A program made the position numbers and the translations under genes. 64,000 nt of DNA, from contig NZ_CP042910.1 of the NCBI RefSeq assembly GCF_008298035.1, positions 2,805,001-2,869,000 of the forward strand, written 5' to 3'. Source of the DNA: Gimesia maris. GTDB taxonomy: Bacteria > Planctomycetota > Planctomycetia > Planctomycetales > Planctomycetaceae. Each line of letters begins with the position of its first letter. Position 1 is the first letter of the stretch. The notes beneath the pieces were generated by a model. The model searched no databases. It had not been told where the DNA came from and saw only the letters and a program-made list of their open reading frames with translations. Positions 37,185-46,985 of the stretch are shown here, one piece after another.

Positions 37185-37931
37185 ATGAACGAAAACAATG
37201 TCGCTCTGGTCACAGGATCAGCAACGGGAGTCGGTCGCGCCTGTGCACTGCGCCTGGCAGAGGAAGGTTTTGATATTGTCGTGAATTATTCACGCAGCCA
37301 GGCTGAAGCAGAGGAAACGAAAGCCCTGCTCGAGGAAGAAGGTGCCAGCGTGCTGCTCATCCAGTGTGATGTGAGTGATGACGCTGCTGTGAAAAGCATG
37401 ATTGCAGAAATTGAATCAGAATGGGGGCGGCTGGATGTGCTGGTGAATAATGCGGGGACGACCGAATTCATTGAACACAAAGATCTGGATGCGCTCAGTG
37501 AAGCAACCTGGGACCGTATCATCAGTGTGAATCTGAAAGGACCGTTCTTTTGTATTCGTGCCGCGACGCACCTGCTGCGGGAGAGTGAGTTTGGCGCCGT
37601 TGTGAATGTCAGTTCGACGGCGGGCATTACCGGACAGGGTTCCAGTGTTGCTTACTGCGCGAGCAAAGGGGGACTGAATACGATGACGAAATCACTGGCG
37701 CGGGCGCTGGCGCCGGAAATTCGCGTGAATTCGGTCTGCCCCGGTCCGATTGACAGTCGCTGGCTCAAACAGGTGATGACTGACGAAGAACTGTCAGAGC
37801 GAACGGCCGACTTCCCGATCCCCCGCCCTGCCCAGCCTGATGATATCGCTGATACCGTATTATACCTGGCTTTAGGGACCACACTGTCAACCGGTCAGTT
37901 ACTGGTCGTCGATGGTGGGCGAACGATGTAA
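37185..37931 (+). CDS. Short-chain dehydrogenase/reductase
   Basis: This NAD(P)-dependent oxidoreductase has the TGSATGVG dinucleotide motif at residues 10-17, the NNAG motif, the catalytic serine in VNVSSTAG and YCASKGG (YxxxK). The C-terminal VDGG is typical of FabG-like classical SDRs. The ATG at 37185 puts the family start (NVALVTG) at the right place; an earlier in-frame codon at 37125 would add an unsupported leader. It follows the enolase-superfamily enzyme and probably works with it. Substrate unknown. Confidence 0.92.
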   Translation: MNENNVALVTGSATGVGRACALRLAEEGFDIVVNYSRSQAEAEETKALLEEEGASVLLIQCDVSDDAAVKSMIAEIESEWGRLDVLVNNAGTTEFIEHKDLDALSEATWDRIISVNLKGPFFCIRAATHLLRESEFGAVVNVSSTAGITGQGSSVAYCASKGGLNTMTKSLARALAPEIRVNSVCPGPIDSRWLKQVMTDEELSERTADFPIPRPAQPDDIADTVLYLALGTTLSTGQLLVVDGGRTM

Positions 37932-37938
37932 GGCAGAT

Positions 37939-39102
37939 TTACTCTGGTTGGTTCCAGTAAATTTTTAAGTTGTGTGAATCGCGACCGGCGGCGACAATGT
38001 CGATCCGCCCGTCGCCGTTCAGATCGCCCAGTCGCAGGTCTTCGCAGGCCATGCCGTTCTCATCGACCCAGGCTGACTTCCAGACTTTACCTGCGTCGTC
38101 GGTCGTCCAGTAGACTTTGACACCCACCTGATTATCTTTGTTGGGAGTCCGCCAGCCCGCGACAATTTCCTCCCGTGCGTCGCCGAACAGATCCGCAGTC
38201 GCGATGGCGTGACCGGCTTTGATATTATCGTCCAGAATCTGACGTTTACTGATTCCCTTGTTCGAGTCATCTGACTGGTACAGCACCAGCTTGTCGCCGT
38301 GCAGTGGTTCGATGGTGGTGATGAACCGGCTGGTCGGTTTGAGTCGACCCATGCGAATTTCACCACTCCCTTCAATCAGCGGGAACTTTGTTTTCTGCCA
38401 CTGGCCGTCAGCATAAGAAAGCAGCATGGCTCCTTCGCGGCCTGCGTAGAGAATTTCTTCCGCGGGGGTCTCTGGATTCCACTGTGCCGGATCGAGATTA
38501 TGGGTGACATGCAGCGTGTCTTCGATGACGGTCTGCTTCCACTGGTCATGTGGGTTCGCTGGTTTTTCGTAGGCGATCAGTTTGACGCCGGCCCCTTCTC
38601 CTTTTTTGTTTCCTTTTCCATGCAGCGGGGAAACGATGAGTGCAAAATTATTGTCAGCCAGTTTGACCCACCGCATGCGATGAATGACGGGCTGGTGAGG
38701 GAGCGGGATCGCTTTCCAGAGCTGTGTCCGATCAGCGGGGGGAACGAGATAGAAGACGGCTCCGGAGTTCAGGGTGTCTCCGGGATTCCATTGGGCGCCG
38801 ACGGCGACTTCGACTTTTCCGTCGCCGTCAATATCACGGGCAGCGATACAGACATTATCGCGTTCCGTCAGGTTTTCTGCGATCACATGTCGCTTCCAGG
38901 TCGGGTTCTGGTACCAGGCAATTTCTTTCTTGTCGGCTAACAGAATATCCGGTTTTCCATCGCCGTCAACATCGCTAATCGCGGTGCCGTAACCGATTTC
39001 CACCGTACTGTCGATGGTTTGCGGTTTGAAATTCGGTGTCGCGTCATCGGCAAAGCAGACAGAAGTCGAACAGAGACAGACGGCAATCATGAGACGCATC
39101 AT
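37939..39102 (-). CDS. Secreted FG-GAP/VCBS repeat beta-propeller protein
   Basis: The signal peptide (LMIAVCLCSTSVCFADD) is followed by a propeller made of repeats with calcium-binding DxDGDGxxD loops: DVDGDGKPD, DIDGDGKVE and DLNGDGRID are clear, with further degenerate blades between them. WYQNP and YWNQPE segments at the start and end fit the planctomycete FG-GAP group. It should be extracytoplasmic and could bind a protein or polysaccharide. The gene converges with the SDR, with only 7 bases between stops. Confidence 0.85.
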   Translation of the reverse strand: MMRLMIAVCLCSTSVCFADDATPNFKPQTIDSTVEIGYGTAISDVDGDGKPDILLADKKEIAWYQNPTWKRHVIAENLTERDNVCIAARDIDGDGKVEVAVGAQWNPGDTLNSGAVFYLVPPADRTQLWKAIPLPHQPVIHRMRWVKLADNNFALIVSPLHGKGNKKGEGAGVKLIAYEKPANPHDQWKQTVIEDTLHVTHNLDPAQWNPETPAEEILYAGREGAMLLSYADGQWQKTKFPLIEGSGEIRMGRLKPTSRFITTIEPLHGDKLVLYQSDDSNKGISKRQILDDNIKAGHAIATADLFGDAREEIVAGWRTPNKDNQVGVKVYWTTDDAGKVWKSAWVDENGMACEDLRLGDLNGDGRIDIVAAGRDSHNLKIYWNQPE

Positions 39103-39419
39103 GGGAGAACCTTCTCGGCAGAAACGAGTACAGTTAGGATTGAAAGCACTATTATGATTGAAGCCGATCGGCAGCCGGAATGCAAGGAGATTACCGGTTT
39201 GTCGTCTGGTTCTGGAGCGAACTGTTACTCTGTCAGTTGCCTGCAGACATCAAGATATAAACAGTAAAAAAGGGTGGGACCGAATAAAATTCAGTCCGAG
39301 CGCGGCGTGCAGGAAACAGTCAGCGAAAGAAAACGAATGAAGTGAGAGTGCTCACATCATCAAAAGATCTACACTGTGTGCTGACTGGTCGTATTGTCAT
39401 CACCCTGTTCTGAAGTGAC
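39103..39419. other. Intergenic region upstream of the FG-GAP gene
   Basis: This stretch lies between two minus-strand genes, after the DUF1501 gene and before the FG-GAP gene. I see no ORF, clear promoter or terminator in it. Confidence 0.4.
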
Positions 39420-40859
39420 TCAACCAAACAGCTGCCTGAGCGGTTCTCCGCCGTCAACGATGGGAATCGGTCGATCGAGCGCATCGGGAAGCATCAGGCC
39501 GGGGTCGATACCCAGGGCCCAGTAAATGGTCGCAGCCAGATCTTCGGGGCTGACGGGATGTTCGGCTGGCCGAGAAGCAAGACGGTCAGAACTGCCGTAG
39601 GTCGTCCCTCCCTGAATGCCAGCACCTGCGACGAGTGCCGGAAAGAGCTGGCTCCAGTGTCCGCGTCCCCAGTTGCTGTTGGGTTTGGGAGTGCGGCCCA
39701 TTTCTCCCATGGCGATGACCAGTGTATCATCAAGCATGCCCCGCTGATCGAGGTCGGCCAGCAGCGCCGCGCAGCCCTGATCAAACGTCGGCAGCAGATT
39801 GTTTTTGACATCGTCGCTGTTGCGGTGTGAATCCCAACTGTAGCCATCGACGCAGTCGTAGTGCACGGTAACAAAGCGTACGCCGGCTTCCACCAGGCGG
39901 CGGGCCATCAGGCAGGACTGGCCAAAGAGATGGCGACCGTACTTGTCGCGGAGCGGATTGGGTTCGTCTTTAATGTTGAGGGCATTACGGGTGTTGTTGG
40001 AAGTTAACAGCGCCAGTGCCCGCTGGCGGAAACGGTCGAAGACCTGTGAATCAGCTTTGTCGAAATTGCGTTTCATGCCGTCAAAGTGTTCCAGCAGTGC
40101 GACGCGACGACGGATGGTCTTCAAGGGAACTTCGGGAGCCAGGCCTTCGATTTCAAAGCTGAGTTCTTCATCCGTGCAGTCGCGCCAGTAAGGGTTGTCA
40201 GTGGAATCGCGACTGTCGACGGTTGTGGAAAGCGGGTTGTAAGCGCGTCCCAGCCAGCCGGCATATTCACCGGGCCGGATGTAACGCCCCCCTGCCTGCA
40301 GTCGTCCCAGTCGATTGGGGACCACGGAGTAATTCGGTAAATCGCGTTCCAGACCGCCGGGAGAATGCTGTGTTAAATATTCCACGACCGACCCCATGGA
40401 AGGCCAGTCTTTGGGGGTGGCATCGAAACCGGCTCCGATCGGAATATGCCAGCGTTTGCCGGTTTGTACATAGTGGCCGCCGCCACTGTGGTCGTTGAAT
40501 GTGTGTGTCATGCTGCGGATGACAGAATACTTGTCCGAAATCTCAGCCAGGTGAGGCAGATGTTCGCTGATCTGCAGACCGGGAGTGCGGCTGGCGATCG
40601 GCTGAAAGGGACCACGAATTTCACTGGGGGCTTCGGGTTTGAGGTCGAAGGTTTCCAGTTGGCTGGGGCCGCCAAACAGAAACAGGAAGATGACCGACTT
40701 GGCTTTCCCACCCTGAAACGGATTGACAATCTGCTGCTGTTCGGCCTGGAGCATCTGGGGAAGCGAAAGTCCCAGCAGCCCTGCCCCGCCGGTTGTCAGC
40801 AGTTCGCGGCGTGACATGTTTCCGGTAAATCGCTGGGGATGATTCAGAATCGAGAACAT
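39420..40859 (-). CDS. DUF1501 (sulfatase-like) protein with Tat signal
   Basis: The 479-residue protein belongs to DUF1501, a family greatly expanded in planctomycetes and related to the alkaline phosphatase/sulfatase fold. The twin-arginine signal is SRRELLTTGGAGLLGLSLPQ. Family motifs are SVIFLFLFGGPSQLETFDLKP, THTFNDHSGGGHYVQTG, FVTVHYDCVDGYSWDSHR and VIAMGEMGRTPKPN. Members are usually paired with a secreted cytochrome-C (DUF1549/1553) protein; here no direct partner is adjacent, though the cytochrome C protein at 16.1 kb is of related type. Enzymatic activity of the family is not established. Confidence 0.93.
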   Translation of the reverse strand: MFSILNHPQRFTGNMSRRELLTTGGAGLLGLSLPQMLQAEQQQIVNPFQGGKAKSVIFLFLFGGPSQLETFDLKPEAPSEIRGPFQPIASRTPGLQISEHLPHLAEISDKYSVIRSMTHTFNDHSGGGHYVQTGKRWHIPIGAGFDATPKDWPSMGSVVEYLTQHSPGGLERDLPNYSVVPNRLGRLQAGGRYIRPGEYAGWLGRAYNPLSTTVDSRDSTDNPYWRDCTDEELSFEIEGLAPEVPLKTIRRRVALLEHFDGMKRNFDKADSQVFDRFRQRALALLTSNNTRNALNIKDEPNPLRDKYGRHLFGQSCLMARRLVEAGVRFVTVHYDCVDGYSWDSHRNSDDVKNNLLPTFDQGCAALLADLDQRGMLDDTLVIAMGEMGRTPKPNSNWGRGHWSQLFPALVAGAGIQGGTTYGSSDRLASRPAEHPVSPEDLAATIYWALGIDPGLMLPDALDRPIPIVDGGEPLRQLFG

Positions 40860-41155
40860 GGAACTTTCCTTTCACTCGTTTCAGGCAGGCGGGACCAGAT
40901 CATTCTGGAATTACTACTGTGCACATCGGGTGGGATTGTCGGGGTGTTCAAGTGTGCGATTCTAACAATTGATCGGCGGCCTGTCTCTATAATATACAGG
41001 TTTTTTTATATGTTTTTAAAGCTTGTTAAAAATCCGCCAGATAAGGTGGTATTGCGACAAAGATTAAGTAGAGTGGAATCTTGCCCGTTCCTGGAACAGG
41101 GTATTTTCTTCAGCGCGGAATAACTGGCTTCTCGAAATTTCAGGAGATGAAACTG
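40860..41155. promoter_or_regulatory. Divergent promoter region before the PQQ-propeller gene
   Basis: A perfect TATAAT lies near 40989-40994 on the plus strand, inside a CTGTCTCTATAATATACAGG segment that is partly palindromic (CTGT...ACAG). It may drive the rightward gene. No ORF is supported. Confidence 0.4.
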
Positions 41156-42655
41156 ATGCTTTGGACGCGAAAACAAACTGTTTTACTTGCTGTTGTGACT
41201 GGTCTCTTCAGTCTCCTGGGGCGTGGTGATCTGGTGCAGGCAGAAGACTGGCCTCAGTTCCGAGGGCCTAACTGCTCGGGAGTGTCGACCGGCAAAAAGC
41301 CATTGCCGGCGGAGTTTGACGATCAGAAAAATGTGATCTGGTCACAAAATCTGGGGGATGGGATTGGCTGCCCGGTGGTAGCTGCGGGACGCGTCTTTAC
41401 TTCGGGAATGGTCGGCAAGGATAAAATCGGACTGTATGCCTTTGACGCAGAGACCGGAAAGAAACTCTGGGAACGTGTCTGGAAAACCGGCGATCTGCTG
41501 GAGATTCATAAAACCAACAGCTTCGCTGCGACGACGCCTGCTGCAGATGCGGAGCGGGTTTACTTCTATTTCAGCACGCTGGGCATGCTGGCCGTCGATG
41601 CTGAAACCGGCGCGGATGTCTGGAAACAGGAACTGCCGATCCCCTACTTTGTATTTAAATGGGGCGCGGGGATGTCTCCCACTCTGTATAAAGACCTGGT
41701 TTTATTCTGTCAGGATGATGACCTGGCGCCTGCCTTTTATGCATTCAATAAAGAGACGGGAAAGATCGTCTGGAAGGATGATCGCAGCGACCAGGCGGTG
41801 AACTATTCTCATCCGGTCATCTGCGAGACTGACAACGGGGATGAAATTGTGGTTGCGGGAACCGGGAAGCTGATCGGCTATGATCCCCAGACCGGCAAAC
41901 GATTGTGGACGGCCCAGACACTGCTGCGAAATATCAAGACGACTCCGGTCAGTCGAGATGGAATCATTTATGTGTCGCTGCAGAGTGGCGGGATTGCCAA
42001 TCAGTGGCTGGCATCCATCGACCGCTGGGAGACCGGCAACAGCGACGGAAAAGTCACCAAAGAGGAAATCCAGGCGTTTGTCGGCAAGACCAAAGTGCCC
42101 GAAGCCTTCTACAAAAAGACATTTGATCGCGGCGACTTGAATAAAGATGGTGCCCTCGAAGGCAAAGAGCTGGATATTGCCTTCCTGCCCCCGGGCAATG
42201 AAGCGGGGGCCAAGTTTGGCGAAGAACCAGCACAGGAATTTATTCTCGCTGTCAAAGGGGGCGGTCGCGGCGATGTGACCAAGTCGCATCTGCTCTGGAA
42301 ACATCCCACCAAACACACCGATCATATTGTATCCCCCCTCGTGACTGAAGATCGGATGTTCCTCGTCAAAGGGGGGGGGATCTCGACCTGCTTTGATGTG
42401 GAAAAAGGGAAAAAAGTCTGGGGCCCGAAACGGATTCAGAACGAATGCGAATACTTCGCTTCCCCCATTTATGGTGATGGAAAAATTTATGTCGCCGGCG
42501 AGAACGGTAAAATCGTCGTACTGGAAGATGGCCCCGAGCAGAAGATTATCGCCAAGAACGATATGGGCGATTCGATTCTGGGAACTCCCGCGATTGCCGA
42601 TGGCCGAATCTTTGTTCGTACGCGTGGCAAGCTGATTTGCGTGGGTGAGAAATAA
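41156..42655 (+). CDS. Exported PQQ-like beta-propeller protein with EF-hand insert
   Basis: An AGGAG site lies nine bases before the ATG at 41156, while an ATG at 41147 would touch it, so the later start is used. The signal peptide is TVLLAVVTGLFSLLGRGDLVQA. The remainder is a BamB/PQQ-type propeller with WPQFRGPNCSG at the start and tryptophan-docking repeats such as YAFDAETGKKLWE and GYDPQTGKRLWTAQ. Two EF-hand-like calcium loops (TGNSDGKVTKEEI and DLNKDGALEGKEL) are inserted near residues 290-335. This architecture is common in planctomycetes. No PQQ-dehydrogenase catalytic residues were seen, so a binding or scaffolding role is more likely. Confidence 0.88.
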   Translation: MLWTRKQTVLLAVVTGLFSLLGRGDLVQAEDWPQFRGPNCSGVSTGKKPLPAEFDDQKNVIWSQNLGDGIGCPVVAAGRVFTSGMVGKDKIGLYAFDAETGKKLWERVWKTGDLLEIHKTNSFAATTPAADAERVYFYFSTLGMLAVDAETGADVWKQELPIPYFVFKWGAGMSPTLYKDLVLFCQDDDLAPAFYAFNKETGKIVWKDDRSDQAVNYSHPVICETDNGDEIVVAGTGKLIGYDPQTGKRLWTAQTLLRNIKTTPVSRDGIIYVSLQSGGIANQWLASIDRWETGNSDGKVTKEEIQAFVGKTKVPEAFYKKTFDRGDLNKDGALEGKELDIAFLPPGNEAGAKFGEEPAQEFILAVKGGGRGDVTKSHLLWKHPTKHTDHIVSPLVTEDRMFLVKGGGISTCFDVEKGKKVWGPKRIQNECEYFASPIYGDGKIYVAGENGKIVVLEDGPEQKIIAKNDMGDSILGTPAIADGRIFVRTRGKLICVGEK

Positions 42656-42691
42656 AGTTGATTCACTTGGCTTGACTGCTTTTGAATACGC

Positions 42692-42730
42692 AGAGCGGGA
42701 CTGAAATTGATTTGGTCCCGCTCTTTTTTT
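42692..42730 (+). terminator. Strong intrinsic terminator
   Basis: AGAGCGGGAC (42692-42701) pairs perfectly with GTCCCGCTCT (42715-42724), followed by a run of T to 42730. It ends the PQQ-propeller transcript and insulates the lacI-type operon. Confidence 0.93.
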
Positions 42731-42801
42731 ATAGATCGATGGCGATGCGTTCGACTCTCTTTTCGTCTTCTGGCTTGATCTTCACTCGGGATCTGATAAT
42801 A

Positions 42802-42819
42802 TGCACAATCGATTGTGCA
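42802..42819. promoter_or_regulatory. LacI-family operator
   Basis: TGCACAATCGATTGTGCA is a perfect 18-bp palindrome with a central CG step, the classic shape of LacI/GalR-family operators. It lies 102 bases before the LacI-type gene and directly after a TGATAATAT -10-like stretch, so binding should block transcription of the whole operon, including the repressor gene. Confidence 0.8.
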
Positions 42820-42921
42820 AAAGGGTTCTGGATTACATTGCATTTAATTATGGCGTCTTTCAATGTATTATACCCGGTCCAAATGGCCCGGGAGACGATA
42901 CGGTAAAACTGGACACAGTCT

Positions 42922-43956
42922 ATGAGTAAGTCGACCAGCAAATCGATTACGTTGAAAGAAGTCGCCGAGGCTGCCGGGGTGAGTGTGTCGACGGCGTCGC
43001 GGGCGTTGTCGGGGAAAGCGGAAGCTTATCGGATCAGCAGTGCAACCGAGCAGTCCGTGCGCGATGCCGCGAAAAAACTGCAGTTCTCCCCTTCCCTGCT
43101 GGCCCGTTCGTTGAGGTCACAACAGACAAAGCTGCTGGGGGTCGTGCTACCCAATGTGGCGAACCCGTTTTTTGCAGCGATCGCGCGGGAAATCACACTG
43201 GCCGCCGAAGCAGACGGGTATTCGGTCCTGTTGACGGACAGCCAGGAAAACAGCGAGACGGAAGCCCGGCTGGTCGAACAGTTGCAGGCCCGGCAGATTG
43301 AGGGTCTGGTGGTCTGTCCGGTGGGAATGGAAGAAGCCCATCTCTGCCAGCTTGCTCGACAGAAGCTGCCGCTGGTGCTGATCGACCGGGGATTCAACAA
43401 CAGGGAACTGGTGACAGTGACGTCAGACCATCAGTCAGGTGCCCGGGCTGCGATGAATGAACTCCTGGAAGCCGGTCATCGGACGATTGGTATTTTACAG
43501 GGAATGCCCGAGACACTGCCCAACCGGGAGCGTCTGTCCGGGGTCAAGGAGTCGCTGGAGTCTTGCGGCCTGGACTTTGATTCTTCGCTGATTGCCGGGC
43601 ATCATTTTGACGAAGCATCGGGATATCAAGCGGCTTTGCATCTGCTGTCGACACGACCGGAAATCACGGCGCTGTTTGCTTTCAGTAACCAGAATGCATT
43701 GGGCGCATTAAGGGCGGCGTCGGAACGCGGACGCGCTATTCCCGACGATCTGTCATTAATCGCCTTTGATGATTTTCCTTTCGCCGCTTACCTGGCTGCG
43801 CCGTTGACGTCGGTCAGTCAGGATGTCAATCAGTTGGGCCAGGTGGCCGCCCGGTTACTTCTGGAACAGATTCGCAGCAGTGTGCCACCACAACAGAAAC
43901 AGTATCGTATTCCTGTCCAGCTCATTCGGCGTTCTTCAATCACAAAGATCGGATGA
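42922..43956 (+). CDS. LacI-family repressor of the ribonucleoside operon
   Basis: The 344-residue product has the N-terminal helix-turn-helix ITLKEVAEAAGVSVSTASRA with hinge-helix segment FSPSLLARSLRSQQT, then a periplasmic-binding-protein fold. The effector domain contains LGVVLPNVANPFF, LIDRGFNNRELVTVTSDHQSG and IAFDDFPFAAYLAAPLTSV. RbsR-like ligands (ribose) are likely given the operon. The perfect palindrome at 42802 is the expected autoregulatory site. It overlaps the next ORF's first possible start by four bases, so the genes are tightly coupled. Confidence 0.94.
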   Translation: MSKSTSKSITLKEVAEAAGVSVSTASRALSGKAEAYRISSATEQSVRDAAKKLQFSPSLLARSLRSQQTKLLGVVLPNVANPFFAAIAREITLAAEADGYSVLLTDSQENSETEARLVEQLQARQIEGLVVCPVGMEEAHLCQLARQKLPLVLIDRGFNNRELVTVTSDHQSGARAAMNELLEAGHRTIGILQGMPETLPNRERLSGVKESLESCGLDFDSSLIAGHHFDEASGYQAALHLLSTRPEITALFAFSNQNALGALRAASERGRAIPDDLSLIAFDDFPFAAYLAAPLTSVSQDVNQLGQVAARLLLEQIRSSVPPQQKQYRIPVQLIRRSSITKIG

Positions 43957-43994
43957 AGCAGGACCATTTTCAGCCAGGAAAAGGATTGAATCCA

Positions 43995-45047
43995 ATGAAA
44001 CAAACGACTCAGATGCTCATATTTTCCGTCTTAATCTTCTGTGCGTCGATCGCATGGAGGGGAGAGTCACTTCTGCAGGCAGAAGAACCCCGGAGACCGG
44101 TACCTGTTATCTTTGATACGGATATCGGGAACGATGTCGATGATGTGCTGGCATTAGGAATGATCCATGCGCTGGAAGCCCGCGGTGATTGCAAACTGCT
44201 GGCGGTGACGATTACCAAAGACAATCCGCTGGCCGCTTCGTTCACGGATGTCGTGAATACGTTTTATGGGAAAGGTGATATTCCGATCGGGATCTGTAAA
44301 AGTGGCGTCACACCGCAACCGGGCAAGTTTAATATACTGGCGGAAAAGAAGGACAACGGCCAACTTCGCTATCCACATGATCTCAAAGATCCGCAGCAGA
44401 TACCCGATGCCGTGACGGTGCTGCGAACCGCATTGGCGGGTGCGGAAGATCATTCGGTGGTCATCGCACAGGTGGGCTTTTCGACCAACCTGGCGAACCT
44501 GCTGAAATCGCCGTCGGACAAAATCAGTCCCCTGGCTGGTGAGGGACTGGTCAAACAGAAAGTGAAACTTCTGTCAATAATGGCGGGCGCGTTTGAAAAA
44601 ATTCCCCGCAAGGGAAAACTGGTTGATCACCGTGAGTATAACATTATCAAAGACATCCCCGCGGCTCAGAAGCTGGCGCGGGAATGGCCGACGCCTGTTA
44701 TCTGGAGTGGATTTGAAATCGGGCTGAACGTTGCTTATCCACATGAGAGCATAGAAGAAGATTTTAATTACACGTCTCATCATCCCCTGGCGGAAGCCTA
44801 CATACTGTATAATCCCCCGCCACACGATCGTCCGACGTGGGATCTGACCAGTGTCCTGTATGCAGTCTTCCCGCATCGGGGATATTTTGATTTGTCAGAA
44901 ACCGGAACCGTGACTGTTCAAGAGGATGGACTGACGACGTTCAAACCGGGAGACGGTCAGCAGCGTTATCTGAAACTGACTGATGCGCAGCGCATTCGCG
45001 TGGTCGAAGCGCTGGTGCAACTTTCCAGTCAGCCTCCTCAGAAGTAG
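43995..45047 (+). CDS. Exported inosine/uridine-type nucleoside hydrolase
   Basis: This enzyme splits the N-glycosidic bond of ribonucleosides to give base and ribose. The calcium-binding signature is FDTDIGNDVDDVLALGM. Substrate-site segments include VIAQVGFSTNLANLL, KLLSIMAGAF and VIWSGFEIG. Most bacterial members are cytoplasmic; this one starts with a signal peptide (MLIFSVLIFCASIAWRGESLLQAEE) from the ATG at 43995, which has AAGGA nine bases upstream. An alternative ATG at 43953 overlaps the LacI stop. Working outside the cytoplasm, it would supply free ribose to the ABC importer encoded just downstream. Confidence 0.9.
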   Translation: MKQTTQMLIFSVLIFCASIAWRGESLLQAEEPRRPVPVIFDTDIGNDVDDVLALGMIHALEARGDCKLLAVTITKDNPLAASFTDVVNTFYGKGDIPIGICKSGVTPQPGKFNILAEKKDNGQLRYPHDLKDPQQIPDAVTVLRTALAGAEDHSVVIAQVGFSTNLANLLKSPSDKISPLAGEGLVKQKVKLLSIMAGAFEKIPRKGKLVDHREYNIIKDIPAAQKLAREWPTPVIWSGFEIGLNVAYPHESIEEDFNYTSHHPLAEAYILYNPPPHDRPTWDLTSVLYAVFPHRGYFDLSETGTVTVQEDGLTTFKPGDGQQRYLKLTDAQRIRVVEALVQLSSQPPQK

Positions 45048-45061
45048 AACGGGAGTTTCTG

Positions 45062-46015
45062 ATGAGTGACAAAAGACGCGCGAAGATCGCCGTCCTGGGG
45101 TCGATCAACATGGATCTGATGATCCGTTCGGCGAAGCTGCCTCTGCCGGGTGAGACAGTGATTGCAGAGACGAAAGCTGAAAACCCGGGAGGCAAAGGCG
45201 CCAATCAGGCGGTGGCCGCGGCCCGGATGGGGGCGGAAGTGACGATGATCGGCTGCGTCGGAGATGACAGCTTTGCCGAGGAGCTGTTACAGAATCTGAA
45301 AGCAGAAGGCATCAATACCAGGTACGTCACACGCAAAACAGACACCACCAGCGGTGTCGCGGTGGTGATGGTGGAAATGAGTGGCGAGAACGCGATTCTG
45401 GTTGTCCCCGGAGCGAACGGTCTCGTCGGTCTGGCAGAACTGGAACAGGCCCGGCAGGTGATTTGTGAGAGCGACGTTTTGCTGATGCAACTGGAAGTCC
45501 CCGTCGAAACCGTGATTGCTGCAGCTAAGATCGCTCGAGAAGCGGGAGTGCCAGTGATTCTGGACCCGGCCCCTGCACCGGCGGGTTTTCCTGCCGAACT
45601 GCTGAAGGTGGATCTGATCTGCCCGAATCAGAGTGAGGCAGCAGCACTCACTGGTAAACCACTGACTTCACTTGAAGATGTCGTGGCAGCGATTCCCGCT
45701 CTGGTTGAACAGGGGCCGCGTCAGATTCTGGTCACGATGGCCGATCAGGGGGCGGTCCTGTTTGACGGAGAGGCGGTCGAGATCATTCCCCCATTTCAAA
45801 TTCAGGCCATCGATTCCACGGCCGCCGGTGATGCCTTTGCTGCAGGGCTGGCTGTGAAACTGGCCGAACAGGCAACATTGCGGGAAGCCGCCCACTTTGC
45901 TTCTGCAGCAGGCGCGATTGCCGCCTCGGGAGCAGGAGCCCAGACGGCGATGCCAGACCGCGAACAGATTGAAACATTGATCACAAAACAAGTACAGGAG
46001 CGCTTCCATGAATGA
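45062..46015 (+). CDS. rbsK: Ribokinase
   Basis: Ribokinase converts imported ribose to ribose 5-phosphate. The PfkB-family start LGSINMDLMIRSAKLPLPGE, the first signature GGKGANQAVAAARMGA and the ATP-site motif DSTAAGDAFAAGLAVKL with the catalytic aspartate are intact. The 317-residue length is normal. A GGGAG ribosome site lies before ATG 45062. Its last codons overlap the start of the substrate-binding protein by eight bases. Confidence 0.95.
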   Translation: MSDKRRAKIAVLGSINMDLMIRSAKLPLPGETVIAETKAENPGGKGANQAVAAARMGAEVTMIGCVGDDSFAEELLQNLKAEGINTRYVTRKTDTTSGVAVVMVEMSGENAILVVPGANGLVGLAELEQARQVICESDVLLMQLEVPVETVIAAAKIAREAGVPVILDPAPAPAGFPAELLKVDLICPNQSEAAALTGKPLTSLEDVVAAIPALVEQGPRQILVTMADQGAVLFDGEAVEIIPPFQIQAIDSTAAGDAFAAGLAVKLAEQATLREAAHFASAAGAIAASGAGAQTAMPDREQIETLITKQVQERFHE

Positions 46016-46985
46016 ACTACGAAAAGATCTGATAACCGGTCTGTTACTGTGTGGACTGTTCGCGGGTTGTACGTCGCAGACAGACCCGTCAGAGCAGTCG
46101 GGCGAAAAGCATTCAGATGATAAAAAGCCGAAGATTGCGTTGATCATGAAATCGCTGGCGAATGATTTCTTCTCCTCGATGGCGAAGGGAGCCGAATCGC
46201 ATCAGCAGGCACACAGCGACGATTATGATCTGGTTGTGAACGGGATCAAGGATGAACGCGATTTGAGTCGTCAGGTGGCGCTGGTCGAAGAGATGGTCTC
46301 GAGTGGCGTGGATGCGATTGTGATTGCCCCCGCAGATTCGAAAGCACTGGTGCCGGCACTCCGACGGGCGCGGGAAGCGGGTGTGGTGGTTATCAATATC
46401 GATAATAAACTGGATGTAGAGATATTGCAGACGGAACAGATTTCGATTCCTTTTGTCGGTCCCGATAATCAAGCGGGAGCAAAAAAAGTCGGTGATTATC
46501 TGGCAACGAAGCTGAAAGCAGGAGATGAAGTGATAGTGCTCGAAGGGATTCGAACCTCATTCAACGGTACCCAGCGGCGGCTCGGTTTTGAAGCAGCGAT
46601 GAAAGCAGCCGACATCAAAATTGCCGACAGCCAGTCGGCGCAGTGGGAGATGAGTATGGCGAACACGCTGGCGTCTTCGATGCTCAGCGAACATCCGAAT
46701 GTCAAAGCGATCCTGGCTGCGAATGACAGTATGGCGCTGGGCGCACTGGCGGCAGTCAGAAACAGCGGCAAAGCGGGTGAGGTGGCGATTGTCGGCTTCG
46801 ATAACATCCCGGCGGTACAGCAGGCGATTAAGGAAGGCCAGATACTGGCGACCGCAGATCAGCATGGTGGCGAACTGGCGGTGTTCGGGATTGAGCATGC
46901 GTTGCGTCTGATTGCCGATCCAGAGGCCAAAGTGGAAGATCGCGAAACCCCCGTGGATCTGATCACGGCCGAGGATCTGAAATGA
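46008..46985 (+). CDS. rbsB: Ribose-type ABC substrate-binding lipoprotein
   Basis: The N-terminal lipobox LLCGLFAGC makes this a membrane-anchored lipoprotein, with an acidic linker (SEQSGEKHSDDKK) before the mature fold. The pentose-binding fold follows: KIALIMKSLANDFFSSM, VDAIVIAPADSKAL, INIDNKLD and AILAANDSMALGAL match RbsB-type proteins. It delivers the sugar to the permease encoded downstream. Gene overlap of eight bases with rbsK and four bases with rbsA indicates translational coupling. The ligand, ribose or a related pentose, is inferred from the operon. Confidence 0.94.
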   Translation: MNELRKDLITGLLLCGLFAGCTSQTDPSEQSGEKHSDDKKPKIALIMKSLANDFFSSMAKGAESHQQAHSDDYDLVVNGIKDERDLSRQVALVEEMVSSGVDAIVIAPADSKALVPALRRAREAGVVVINIDNKLDVEILQTEQISIPFVGPDNQAGAKKVGDYLATKLKAGDEVIVLEGIRTSFNGTQRRLGFEAAMKAADIKIADSQSAQWEMSMANTLASSMLSEHPNVKAILAANDSMALGALAAVRNSGKAGEVAIVGFDNIPAVQQAIKEGQILATADQHGGELAVFGIEHALRLIADPEAKVEDRETPVDLITAEDLK